From positions 1-9,774 of the forward strand of contig SKYD01000123.1 in assembly GCA_007128075.1 (NCBI GenBank): a stretch of DNA of 9,774 nucleotides, read 5' to 3'. Positions 1-6,840 of the stretch are shown here, one piece after another. The first letter of the stretch is position 1; the number at the start of each line of letters is the position of its first letter. The stretch is from Thiorhodovibrio sp. Lineage in GTDB: Bacteria; Pseudomonadota; Gammaproteobacteria; Chromatiales; Chromatiaceae. The notes under the pieces were generated by a model, which was given only the letters and a program-made list of their open reading frames with translations, was not told where the DNA came from and searched no databases. The translations under genes were made by a program, and so were the position numbers.

Positions 1-1510
<1,510 letters not shown>

Positions 1511-1810
1511 GATCAATTCTGTATGTTGGGGCTGACCAGTCCACACCGTTGGGTGCGCCAGCCAGCGCTGGATGAAGGCCCAGGAAGCATGATAACCATC
1601 ATGTGGCAGCCGACATGCCGAGCAATCCTTGAGCAGACGACCGCTGGCTTGTTCGATGACCTGATAGGCTCCCGGGCACAGATAAGCGTTTAAGGGACAA
1701 TAACAGAATAGACAGTTAAATTCACGCTTCACCCCAGCATGACAGGGATAAAACGGGCAGTTGCGGTGGGTGAAGCCGTGGTAAGTTGCAGATTTATCTA
1801 AAAATAACAC
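1511..1810 (-). CDS. Cysteine-rich small metal-binding domain, in frame with and directly upstream of MetH
   Basis: This 100-codon stretch has no stop and runs straight into the metH ATG in the same frame. The first usable start is GTG at 1810; an in-frame TGA closes the frame about 30 bases further up, and no ATG occurs before that of metH. The peptide contains HRNCPFYPCH (residues 15-24), FNCLFCYCPL (31-40) and KDCSACRLPHDG (61-72), with eight cysteines in all. This pattern fits the 'cysteine-rich small domain' family (Pfam PF04071, recalled from memory), a probable metal-binding module, usually a separate protein of about 90-110 residues that I associate with cobalamin-related genes. Its function is not established. 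It may be an N-terminal domain of MetH or a separate gene that lost its stop; a sequencing error is also possible. No strong ribosome binding site is seen before the GTG. Confidence 0.72.
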
Positions 1811-1871
1811 GATAGAGAACGACTTTGCGATTCGGTTTCAACACATAAAATCGAAAACTTTGCGCATAACC

Positions 1872-1901
1872 TTATCTGCAATTAGAGATTGTGATACAAT
1901 C
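1872..1901 (+). promoter_or_regulatory. Candidate thiS promoter with an inverted repeat over the -10 box
   Basis: A good -10 box, TACAAT, lies at 1895-1900, with a weak -35 (TTATCT, 1872-1877) at 17-bp spacing. The -10 overlaps a perfect 6-3-6 inverted repeat, GATTGT/ACAATC at 1887-1892 and 1896-1901, which could be an operator. The distance to the thiS start is about 55 bp. No TPP riboswitch can be recognised in the leader. The -10 match is seen directly; the regulatory role is inference. Confidence 0.4.
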
Positions 1902-1954
1902 CGAAGATTAAGATCAACAACAGTTTTTTCTTTTCAAGAGGCATCGAAAATTTT

Positions 1955-2155
1955 ATGCAAATTCGATTGAATGGTCATGCAACCGAGATTTCTGAGCAAT
2001 GCACAATCGCTGATCTAGTAACGAAATGTGATCTCAATGGGCGGCGGTTGGCGGTGGAGGTCAATCGCGAGCTGGTGCCGCGAAGTCAATTTGAAACCTA
2101 TCGGCTCAATGCTGATGATCAGGTCGAGATGATCCAGGCGGTTGGCGGGGGATAA
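1955..2155 (+). CDS. thiS: Sulfur carrier protein ThiS
   Basis: ThiS is a small ubiquitin-like protein. ThiF adenylates its C-terminal Gly-Gly, which then becomes a thiocarboxylate that donates sulfur to ThiG in making the thiazole half of thiamine. The 66-residue product has the usual family length. It starts MQIRLNG, typical of the first beta strand, contains the RLAVEVN strand in the middle, and ends VGGG, which keeps the essential terminal diglycine. An AAGAGG ribosome binding site at 1936-1941 lies 13 bases before the ATG, slightly far. thiG, which commonly follows thiS, is not here: the gene is followed by a terminator and the convergent puf operon. ThiG must therefore be encoded elsewhere. 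It is divergent from the metH unit. Confidence 0.93.
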   Translation: MQIRLNGHATEISEQCTIADLVTKCDLNGRRLAVEVNRELVPRSQFETYRLNADDQVEMIQAVGGG

Positions 2156-2180
2156 ATTTTTGAGCTCAATCAATGAGAAT

Positions 2181-2206
2181 AAAAAAGGCAGCCAACATGC
2201 TGCCTT
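2181..2206 (-). terminator. Rho-independent terminator of the puf operon, possibly bidirectional
   Basis: An 8-bp perfect stem (AAGGCAGC at 2185-2192 with GCTGCCTT at 2199-2206) encloses a 6-base loop. Read on the minus strand it is followed by a run of six T, so it is a strong terminator 27 bases after the pufA3 stop. Read on the plus strand it follows thiS by about 30 bases, but the T tract there is short, so it may also stop thiS transcription weakly. Confidence 0.88.
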
Positions 2207-2232
2207 AATAACACCAAAATACAGTATTGGTT

Positions 2233-2412
2233 TTAAGCGACTGAAGAAGTCAGCTCAACCAGAGCACTGTAGGTCGGTACGCCATCATTGAGCCAATTGA
2301 AGTCAGTCGTGCCGAGCAGGATAAAATGAATCAGCAGTCCAAGAATAGCGAGAAACGCAAAGACTGCGACTAAAACACGACGGGGATCAAATATCTGCCA
2401 AATTTTATGCAT
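2233..2412 (-). CDS. pufA3: LH1 antenna alpha polypeptide, third copy
   Basis: A 59-residue light-harvesting 1 alpha chain, one membrane helix. It starts MHKIWQIFDPRR, the usual cytoplasmic end, followed by the hydrophobic helix with the bacteriochlorophyll-binding His29 in LLIHFILL. A Trp at His+11 lies in DFNWLND on the periplasmic side. The ribosome binding site AGAGGG (minus strand of 2421-2426) lies 8 bases before the ATG. It is the last gene of the operon and pairs with pufB3, 70 bp upstream. It resembles pufA2 much more than pufA1. Its periplasmic motif reads WLNDGVP, so it lacks the Ile of the WxxDxI calcium motif described for some Chromatiaceae LH1 rings. Assignment to the family is secure; the copy number label follows operon order. 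Confidence 0.95.
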   Translation of the reverse strand: MHKIWQIFDPRRVLVAVFAFLAILGLLIHFILLGTTDFNWLNDGVPTYSALVELTSSVA

Positions 2413-2439
2413 CGAAAATGCCCTCTATGAAGGGGTAAG

Positions 2440-2460
2440 GCGGGGCATGATCTGCCCCGC
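2440..2460 (-). promoter_or_regulatory. Intercistronic hairpin between pufB3 and pufA3
   Basis: A perfect 8-bp GC-rich stem (GCGGGGCA at 2440-2447 with TGCCCCGC at 2453-2460) has a 5-base loop. No T tract follows, so it is more likely an mRNA-stabilising or processing element than a terminator. Confidence 0.7.
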
Positions 2461-2482
2461 ACCAAAGCATCAAGCGTTTGCT

Positions 2483-2623
2483 TTAGAGCCAGGGGCGCCA
2501 AAGCCAAGCGAGGACATGCGCAAAAACGACAAGCCCGAAAAAGCTGGTCATGCTTTGCATAAAGATGCCATGAAATTCTTTGGCTTCAGCGTCAGTTAAG
2601 CCAGTAATGCTTTTTTCAGCCAT
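2483..2623 (-). CDS. pufB3: LH1 antenna beta polypeptide, third copy
   Basis: A 46-residue light-harvesting 1 beta chain that pairs with an alpha chain and binds bacteriochlorophyll a in the membrane. It has the family features in order: N-terminal SITGLTDAEAKEFH, a central EFHGIFMQSM region, and the ligand His36 in VVFAHVLAW. It ends in the standard WLWRPWL. A GGAGAG ribosome binding site precedes the ATG by about 7 bases. It differs from the products of pufB1 and pufB2 by only a few residues and is one residue shorter near the N-terminus (MAEKS against MAENKS). Part of the gene is almost identical at DNA level to the other two copies (2538-2581). Confidence 0.96.
   Translation of the reverse strand: MAEKSITGLTDAEAKEFHGIFMQSMTSFFGLVVFAHVLAWLWRPWL
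2538..2581 (-). repeat. 44-bp block shared by the three pufB genes (copy in pufB3)
   Basis: This stretch matches 3023-3066 and 6716-6759 with one mismatch, at 2561. It encodes the KEFHGIFMQSMTSFF region. It contains a short inverted repeat, TCATGC-TTT-GCATAA, in which the mismatch breaks one pair of the 6-bp stem found in the other copies. Confidence 0.9.
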
Positions 2624-2653
2624 GGGAACTCTCTCCGCTTTCAAGTCTCAAGG

Positions 2654-2677
2654 ACTCGGCGACATCAGCCGCCGAGT
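2654..2677 (-). promoter_or_regulatory. Intercistronic hairpin between pufA2 and pufB3
   Basis: A perfect 7-bp stem (ACTCGGC at 2654-2660 with GCCGAGT at 2671-2677) with a 10-base loop lies just after the pufA2 stop. It lacks a T tract, so it probably protects or delimits an mRNA segment and does not end transcription. Confidence 0.6.
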
Positions 2678-2683
2678 AGGATT

Positions 2684-2890
2684 TTAGTTAATATTGCGTG
2701 CGTCGGGCATCGCTGACATTTGACCAGCACTGACCGGCGGGATGCCGTCGCTAAGCCAGTTGAAGTCTTGCGAGCCAAGCAGGATGAAGTGGATGAGCAG
2801 TGCCAGTACAGCAAGGAAGCCAAAGACAGCCACCAGGGTACGACGCGGATCAAAAATGTGCCAAATTTTGTACATGTTGTCGTTTTTCAT
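2684..2890 (-). CDS. pufA2: LH1 antenna alpha polypeptide, second copy
   Basis: A 68-residue LH1 alpha chain. Residues 6-17 read MYKIWHIFDPRR, then comes the membrane helix with the ligand His in LLIHFILL, then Trp at His+11 in DFNWLSDGIP. The start at 2890 (MKNDNMYKIW) is preferred over an in-frame ATG at 2932 because an AAGG sequence lies about 9 bases before it and the extra residues would be unlike the family. An internal ATG at 2875 (MYKIW) remains possible. Its periplasmic motif W-L-S-D-G-I fits the WxxDxI pattern that I recall for calcium binding in Thermochromatium and Allochromatium tepidum LH1; the other two alpha chains here do not fit fully. The C-terminal tail after the motif is longer than in pufA3 and of unknown role. 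Confidence 0.94.
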   Translation of the reverse strand: MKNDNMYKIWHIFDPRRTLVAVFGFLAVLALLIHFILLGSQDFNWLSDGIPPVSAGQMSAMPDARNIN

Positions 2891-2917
2891 GAGCAAAGAC
2901 CTTATCTTGCGTGTGGA

Positions 2918-2945
2918 GTGCGCGGATGCCAATCATCCAGCGCAC
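2918..2945 (-). promoter_or_regulatory. Intercistronic hairpin between pufB2 and pufA2
   Basis: An 11-bp stem interrupted by one bulged A: GTGCGC plus GGATG (2918-2928) pairs with CATCC (2934-2938) and GCGCAC (2940-2945), leaving a 5-base loop. It lies between the pufB2 stop and the pufA2 ribosome binding site and has no terminator-type T tract. Confidence 0.7.
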
Positions 2946-2967
2946 GAAAAAAGATGATAACGGCTGA

Positions 2968-3111
2968 TTACAGCCAGGGACGCCACAGCCACGCTAAAAC
3001 GTGAGCGAAGACGACGATCCCGAAAAAGCTGGTCATGCTTTGCATGAAGATGCCATGAAATTCTTTGGCTTCAGCATCGGTTAGACCAGTGATACTTTTG
3101 TTCTCCGCCAT
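2968..3111 (-). CDS. pufB2: LH1 antenna beta polypeptide, second copy
   Basis: A 47-residue LH1 beta chain. It shows the same order of motifs as its paralogues: MAENKSITGLTD at the start, EFHGIFMQSM, the ligand His37 in VVFAHVLAW, and the WLWRPWL end. It differs from PufB1 at only two positions (Ala for Ser at residue 13, Ile for Leu at 32). A GAGGA ribosome binding site lies about 7 bases before the ATG. It begins the second antenna block, separated from pufC by about 100 bp, and pairs with pufA2. Confidence 0.96.
   Translation of the reverse strand: MAENKSITGLTDAEAKEFHGIFMQSMTSFFGIVVFAHVLAWLWRPWL
3023..3066 (-). repeat. 44-bp block shared by the three pufB genes (copy in pufB2)
   Basis: This stretch is identical over all 44 bases to 6716-6759 in pufB1 and differs once from 2538-2581 in pufB3. 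With pufB3 the similarity extends on both sides to 57 bp with one mismatch. It includes the perfect inverted repeat TCATGC-TTT-GCATGA. Confidence 0.92.
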
Positions 3112-3137
3112 GGATAGTTCCTCGTTGTGTCAGGATG

Positions 3138-3151
3138 TGGCCACTTGGCCA
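3138..3151 (-). promoter_or_regulatory. Small hairpin between pufC and pufB2
   Basis: A 5-bp stem (TGGCC at 3138-3142 with GGCCA at 3147-3151) with a 4-base loop lies in the 104-bp gap between pufC and pufB2. A weaker GGGG/CCCC pairing at about 3172-3190 lies nearer to pufC. No -10/-35 pair stood out in this gap, so the second antenna block is probably co-transcribed. Confidence 0.4.
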
Positions 3152-3215
3152 GCAGTCCATTGGGTTCACTCGGGGACGGTCCTTCGCCCCAAGATACTTG
3201 AATGCAATAACCGTG

Positions 3216-4427
3216 TTACAGAGCGTCGATGATCTCGTCGTCGGCGCTGTCTTCAGACAACGGTTGGTAACGAATCGGTGCTGGAACGCTTTCCATGTCC
3301 GCTTGTGCAACCTCTTCATCACCGGCTGCTTCTTCGGCAACCACCTCATCACCGCCAAGACCATCATCTTCGGCTAAGACAGACTCATCTTCTGTCGCCG
3401 CCGCATCGTCCTGATCTTCTGCACTTGCTGACTGCCCCATGAGTGCGGGGTAGTCTTTTGCCATCGGAGCACCAAATAGCGGTTTGTAAACGCCATGATG
3501 GCAGGTGGCACAGTTGATCTTGAACACATCCCCGAGCGGTCCTTTGCGCGAGTCCGGCAGGATGTCGGTCAACGGGGTCACATAGCTGTTGTTCATGTCA
3601 CGCACATGCCGGATGGCGTACCAAGCGGTGGTGCGCTTCGGCGTGCTTTGATCCCATGACATAAATGAACGGCTGTTGTGACAGAAGGTGCAGTTGACAC
3701 CCAGCGACTTGGACATGTGCATCATCAGAGCATAGGTCCACTCGGTCTGTTTGATCGACTGGCGATTGCCTTCAGGCAGCGGAGTATGCCCAACCACCTG
3801 GATTTCAGCCGGATCCGCTCCTAAGAATGGAGTGAATGGATCAAACGGTAGCGAGGTGTAAGCCGCATCTGGAGCAACCGCGTTTTGCCCGGTGGAGCGA
3901 AAGCCCGATGCTGTCTTGGGACCAGGATCGGTCGTCCAAGTGATCGGTGGCACTGGATTTCCACGGTGACAGGTATAGCAAGTGACTCCTGTATCCGCGA
4001 TGTGATCAGTCCACTCGGCATTGGTTGCCCGGGTCATCTCCAACATACGCCGCGAGGCGAGTTTGGTGTAAACCCCGTCAGATTCCCAGTTGACACCTTC
4101 GTGACAGTAGGTGCAGCCCTCTTTCGGAGCCACCCAAGTGGTCAGAGCAACCATGGTGCGGTTGAACTCATTGACCGTTAGGTCGCCCAGCACTTGGACA
4201 TTGTTATACACATCCTTGGCTAAGGGCCCGCCTGGTGCGGCATCGGCAATCGTCTCGGGAACGACATTGGCATTAATGGTTTCCTGCAACCGCCGTGGGT
4301 TGTAGTTTTGCTGCATGGACAGCCCACGATAGCCATTTTGCACAATGTGCGGCGGTGGAGCCTCACAGCCGGCTAGCACGAGGCTGACAAGGAGCAGCCC
4401 CAAGATCAGTGTGGTGCGCCCGTTCAT
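3216..4427 (-). CDS. pufC: Photosynthetic reaction centre tetraheme cytochrome c subunit
   Basis: PufC is the periplasmic subunit that takes electrons from soluble carriers and re-reduces the oxidised special pair. The 403-residue precursor starts with a short hydrophobic signal ending in the lipobox LAGC, so C21 is the likely lipid-modified residue anchoring it in the membrane. Four heme-binding CxxCH motifs are present: CTYCH (105-109), CYTCH (150-154), CTFCH (246-250) and CATCH (306-310). Candidate Met ligands lie in the helices before them (for example M92, M128, and the ALMMHM cluster). The start is secured by a GGAGG ribosome binding site inside the end of pufM, and its ATG overlaps the pufM stop by one base (TAATG), implying translational coupling. 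After about residue 335 there is a roughly 65-residue tail rich in Asp and Glu and low in predicted structure, ending in an acidic SEDSADDEIIDAL. Confidence 0.98.
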   Translation of the reverse strand: MNGRTTLILGLLLVSLVLAGCEAPPPHIVQNGYRGLSMQQNYNPRRLQETINANVVPETIADAAPGGPLAKDVYNNVQVLGDLTVNEFNRTMVALTTWVAPKEGCTYCHEGVNWESDGVYTKLASRRMLEMTRATNAEWTDHIADTGVTCYTCHRGNPVPPITWTTDPGPKTASGFRSTGQNAVAPDAAYTSLPFDPFTPFLGADPAEIQVVGHTPLPEGNRQSIKQTEWTYALMMHMSKSLGVNCTFCHNSRSFMSWDQSTPKRTTAWYAIRHVRDMNNSYVTPLTDILPDSRKGPLGDVFKINCATCHHGVYKPLFGAPMAKDYPALMGQSASAEDQDDAAATEDESVLAEDDGLGGDEVVAEEAAGDEEVAQADMESVPAPIRYQPLSEDSADDEIIDAL

Positions 4428-5398
4428 TATAAGCCTCCCTGTACCAGGTTAGGATCCTGGATGGTCAGTTCCGATGGATATGTCGGGGCAAATCCGTGCT
4501 TAACCGCCCACAGGTACCAGTTTTCAACAACGGTGCCAGTGAGAAGAATGCCAAGCCCTGCGGTAATGACGGTGAACACAGCAAACCACCATGCCCAGCG
4601 ATGGATCGATTCCATACTGGCATTAAAGCCCATGCACCAGCGCCAGAACAACATTGCACGCTCAGCCGCAGTACCACGGTCGGTGATTTGATCGATTTCG
4701 CGATCACCACCATAACGCGAGACTGCCAAGATGGTGCCACCGTGCATAGCAAACAGCACAGCCGAGCCATAGAGGAAGGCAATCGAGAGCGCGTGGAATG
4801 GGTTGTAGTAGAAGTTGCCATAGCGAATTGAGATCGCCGCTGTCCAGTCGAGGTGAGGGAAGATACCAAACGGCACCGCCTCACCCCAGCTTCCCATCAA
4901 CACTGGACGAATGAAGCCCAGAGTCAGATAGAAGAAGATGGCGGCTGCAAACGCCCACGCCAGATGGGTGTTCATCCCTAACTCAACTGACCGGGTGTAG
5001 ACCCGCACCCACCACAACAGAATGGAGGCAGTCAGGAAGAACCCTGCAATCAGCCACCAACCGCCTTCCGCCAGCGGCGGGAAGCTAAGTCCATAAGCGG
5101 GAGCTGGTGGCTCTAATGCCAGCCAGAAGAAGTTTTTCACGAACGCAATCGGGCTCCAGTTGACCGAGGCGAGCATGTTCAGCCCAATGACTTCTAAAGC
5201 GATAAAGCCGCAAATCAGTGAGGCAATTCCATAAAAGCCAAGGTACAAAGGTCCGATCTGGGCATCACCAATCTTACCTAACCAGTAAGAGAAGATTGGC
5301 TTGCCAATACGAGGCAGACTGCCTTTGGGAAGTTCTACGCCGGGGTAGGCTGGTTCACGAACCTGCACCCGGGTAAAGATGTTTTGATATTCAGCCAT
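4427..5398 (-). CDS. pufM: Photosynthetic reaction centre M subunit
   Basis: The M subunit forms, with L, the membrane core that binds the bacteriochlorophyll special pair, bacteriopheophytins, quinones and the non-heme iron. The 323-residue protein carries H182 (PHLDW, accessory bacteriochlorophyll) and H202 (PFHAL, special pair). The iron ligands are H219 (AMHGG), E234 and H266 (IHRWAW). W252 in LFWRWCMGFNA packs against the primary quinone. The signature GFIRPVLMGSW is at 161-171. The start MAEYQNIF matches the family, and a GAGGA sequence lies about 8 bases upstream. Only 15 bp separate it from pufL, and it overlaps pufC by one base. It is of normal length for a purple sulfur bacterium, with nothing missing. 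Confidence 0.99.
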   Translation of the reverse strand: MAEYQNIFTRVQVREPAYPGVELPKGSLPRIGKPIFSYWLGKIGDAQIGPLYLGFYGIASLICGFIALEVIGLNMLASVNWSPIAFVKNFFWLALEPPAPAYGLSFPPLAEGGWWLIAGFFLTASILLWWVRVYTRSVELGMNTHLAWAFAAAIFFYLTLGFIRPVLMGSWGEAVPFGIFPHLDWTAAISIRYGNFYYNPFHALSIAFLYGSAVLFAMHGGTILAVSRYGGDREIDQITDRGTAAERAMLFWRWCMGFNASMESIHRWAWWFAVFTVITAGLGILLTGTVVENWYLWAVKHGFAPTYPSELTIQDPNLVQGGL

Positions 5399-5413
5399 GT
5401 TGGTGTCCTCAGA

Positions 5414-6235
5414 TTACCAAATCGGAAGCTCGAGCCACCAGTTCCACCATTCCGGCCAGCCGCGGGTCCAGAAAGGCCCGGTCAGCACGATACACACCGC
5501 GCTCCAGAAGGCGGCGTTGATCGCCAGAAAGACGCCCAGGCGGTGAATCGCTAAGGCACCAATGGAGTAACCCACGATGTCACGAAATACGGTATTTTCG
5601 TGCTCTGGGGTCTTGACCGGTTCGCCAGAGCGCGGGTTGACCACCGAGAGGATCAGTGAGCCGTGCATGGCTAACGCCAGACAGTTGGTGAAGAAGAAAC
5701 TGATCGCCAACATGTGCGCTGGATTATAGTGGAAATGCAGGGTTTGGTAGCCCACATTGGATACCCAGTCAAGGTGACTGAAGATTCCATACGGGAAGCC
5801 GTGACCCCATGCACCCAATAACACCGGGCGAATGACGACCAGGGTGATATAGGCGAAAATAGCAAAGCTAAATGCAAAGGGAATATGCAGCCCCATGCCT
5901 AGCTTGCGTGCAATTTCGACTTGTCGCAGTGCCCATGAAACAAAGGCACCAATTGCACAGAAAGTGATAAATTGCCACAGACCGCCTTCGGTCAATGGGG
6001 CAAATTGTAAGCCGTAGCTTAGATCCGGCGGTGCAATACTGATCCGCCAGATATTCCAGGTCGGGCCTAGGGCCGCGCCATAAATAATTAACAAGGTCCC
6101 CAACACGGCGAAGAAGACTGTTGAAACTCCGAAGAAGCCGACATAAAACGGCCCTACCCAAAAGTCGAACAGATCCCCCCCGACCAGCGTTCCGCCGCGT
6201 ACGCGGTATTTTTTTTCAAAACTCAGCATGGCCAT
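5414..6235 (-). CDS. pufL: Photosynthetic reaction centre L subunit
   Basis: The L subunit binds half of the special pair and the active-branch bacteriopheophytin, and houses the secondary quinone site. The 273-residue protein has H154 (SHLDW), H169 and H174 (FHYNPAHM), and the iron ligands H191 (AMHGS) and H231 (IHRLG). After removal of Met these correspond to L153, L168, L173, L190 and L230 of Rhodobacter. The first ATG at 6235 is chosen over a second one two codons later because AGAGGAA lies at proper spacing to it and the mature start AMLSFEKKYRV then aligns with the family. One residue stands out: LRQVEIARK has Gln at mature position 104, where most purple bacteria have a Glu that hydrogen-bonds the bacteriopheophytin. 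A strong double hairpin lies between pufA1 and this gene. Confidence 0.99.
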   Translation of the reverse strand: MAMLSFEKKYRVRGGTLVGGDLFDFWVGPFYVGFFGVSTVFFAVLGTLLIIYGAALGPTWNIWRISIAPPDLSYGLQFAPLTEGGLWQFITFCAIGAFVSWALRQVEIARKLGMGLHIPFAFSFAIFAYITLVVIRPVLLGAWGHGFPYGIFSHLDWVSNVGYQTLHFHYNPAHMLAISFFFTNCLALAMHGSLILSVVNPRSGEPVKTPEHENTVFRDIVGYSIGALAIHRLGVFLAINAAFWSAVCIVLTGPFWTRGWPEWWNWWLELPIW

Positions 6236-6251
6236 CGTTTATTCCTCTGCT

Positions 6252-6280
6252 GGGGAGACACCATGACCTGCTGTCTCCTC
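6252..6280 (-). promoter_or_regulatory. Intercistronic hairpin, pufA1-pufL junction (pufL-proximal)
   Basis: A 9-bp stem with one G-T pair (GGGGAGACA at 6252-6260, TGTCTCCTC at 6272-6280) has an 11-base loop. It ends close to the pufL ribosome binding site, so it could also affect pufL initiation. Confidence 0.65.
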
Positions 6281-6299
6281 ATAGCAACTCGGATGCGCT

Positions 6300-6325
6300 C
6301 CGCCGGACCACTGTGGCACCGGCGG
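6300..6325 (-). promoter_or_regulatory. Strong intercistronic hairpin after pufA1
   Basis: A 7-bp GC stem (CCGCCGG at 6300-6306, CCGGCGG at 6319-6325) encloses a second short stem CCA/TGG. It lies 31 bases after the pufA1 stop and has no T tract. In Rhodobacter capsulatus, hairpins at this same junction protect the pufBA mRNA segment and raise antenna output over reaction-centre output; the same role is inferred here. Confidence 0.75.
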
Positions 6326-6356
6326 GCCTCGCCTTTCTCTGTTAAGAAAGAACGGC

Positions 6357-6542
6357 TTATTTCGTTTTGAGGTATTCGACCGATGAGCTAACCGGTAAGC
6401 CGTCTTCTAGCCAGTTGAAATCACTGGTGCTCAACAGGATCATATGAATTCCTAAACCTAATACGGTTAGGAATGCAAAAATTGCTGTTAAGGCGACACC
6501 AGGATTGACTAACAGCCAGATTTTGTACAGGTTTTCGTTCAT
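6357..6542 (-). CDS. pufA1: LH1 antenna alpha polypeptide, first copy (divergent type)
   Basis: A 61-residue LH1 alpha chain, first in the operon. The start MNENLYKIW at 6542 is chosen because GGAGAG lies six bases upstream; a longer reading from 6584 would add 14 residues unlike the family. The helix holds the ligand His in LGLGIHMILL, and Trp is at His+11 in DFNWLEDG. It differs clearly from PufA2 and PufA3. At the cytoplasmic entry to the membrane it reads WLLVNPGVALT, where the other two have FDPRR, so the basic pair is missing. It ends with a short polar tail SSSVEYLKTK. Its periplasmic motif is WLEDGLP. It pairs with pufB1 and is flanked by hairpins on both sides, consistent with being the most highly produced alpha chain. 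Confidence 0.95.
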   Translation of the reverse strand: MNENLYKIWLLVNPGVALTAIFAFLTVLGLGIHMILLSTSDFNWLEDGLPVSSSVEYLKTK

Positions 6543-6589
6543 CTCATTCTCTCCGTTGGGTTGCTCTTTAGGTAACTTGATCAAATGTT

Positions 6590-6603
6590 GCCCCGGCTGG
6601 GGC
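6590..6603 (-). promoter_or_regulatory. Intercistronic hairpin between pufB1 and pufA1 (pufA1-proximal)
   Basis: A 5-bp all-GC stem (GCCCC at 6590-6594, GGGGC at 6599-6603) has a 4-base loop. It sits in the 118-bp gap between pufB1 and pufA1. Confidence 0.55.
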
Positions 6604-6617
6604 TGCTTTCAGGTTGT

Positions 6618-6630
6618 TTGGCAAAGCCAA
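6618..6630 (-). promoter_or_regulatory. Second hairpin between pufB1 and pufA1
   Basis: TTGGC at 6618-6622 pairs perfectly with GCCAA at 6626-6630 around a 3-base loop, about 30 bases after the pufB1 stop. It is short and its role is uncertain. No T tract follows it on the minus strand. Confidence 0.4.
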
Positions 6631-6660
6631 GGCTGTGCTGATGCTTGATAAAGCGTCAAT

Positions 6661-6804
6661 TTACAGCCAAGGACGCCATAGCCATGCTAATACATGGGCA
6701 AAGACCACCAGCCCAAAAAAGCTGGTCATGCTTTGCATGAAGATGCCATGAAATTCTTTTGCTTCGCTGTCGGTTAAACCGGTGATTGATTTATTTTCCG
6801 CCAT
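6661..6804 (-). CDS. pufB1: LH1 antenna beta polypeptide, first copy
   Basis: A 47-residue LH1 beta chain and the first gene of the puf operon. Motifs in order are MAENKSITGLTDSEAKEFH, EFHGIFMQSM, the ligand His37 in VVFAHVLAW, and the WLWRPWL end. A GGAG sequence lies 9 bases before the ATG. It is preceded by about 130 bases of likely untranslated leader containing a long inverted repeat. No pufQ gene lies between bchZ and this gene, unlike in Rhodobacter. Confidence 0.97.
   Translation of the reverse strand: MAENKSITGLTDSEAKEFHGIFMQSMTSFFGLVVFAHVLAWLWRPWL
6716..6759 (-). repeat. 44-bp block shared by the three pufB genes (copy in pufB1)
   Basis: This stretch is identical to 3023-3066 and differs by one base from 2538-2581, although the rest of pufB1 has many synonymous changes against the other copies. 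It contains the inverted repeat TCATGC (6726-6731) / GCATGA (6735-6740). Confidence 0.92.
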
Positions 6805-6840
6805 GAGTTGTTACTCCAAAGTTTCGGGTTGCTTCAAGTT

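Noticed and set aside
1822..1864. 8-bp direct repeat ACTTTGCG at 1822-1829 and 1857-1864
   Set aside because: It is too short and isolated to distinguish from chance.
1811..1954. Possible riboswitch (cobalamin for metH, TPP for thiS) in the divergent gap
   Set aside because: Only 144 bp are available and neither THI-box nor B12-box core sequences could be recognised.
3071..3367. Open frame of 98 codons on the minus strand across the pufC end and the pufC-pufB2 gap
   Set aside because: It overlaps the well-supported end of pufC in another frame and has no recognisable domain.
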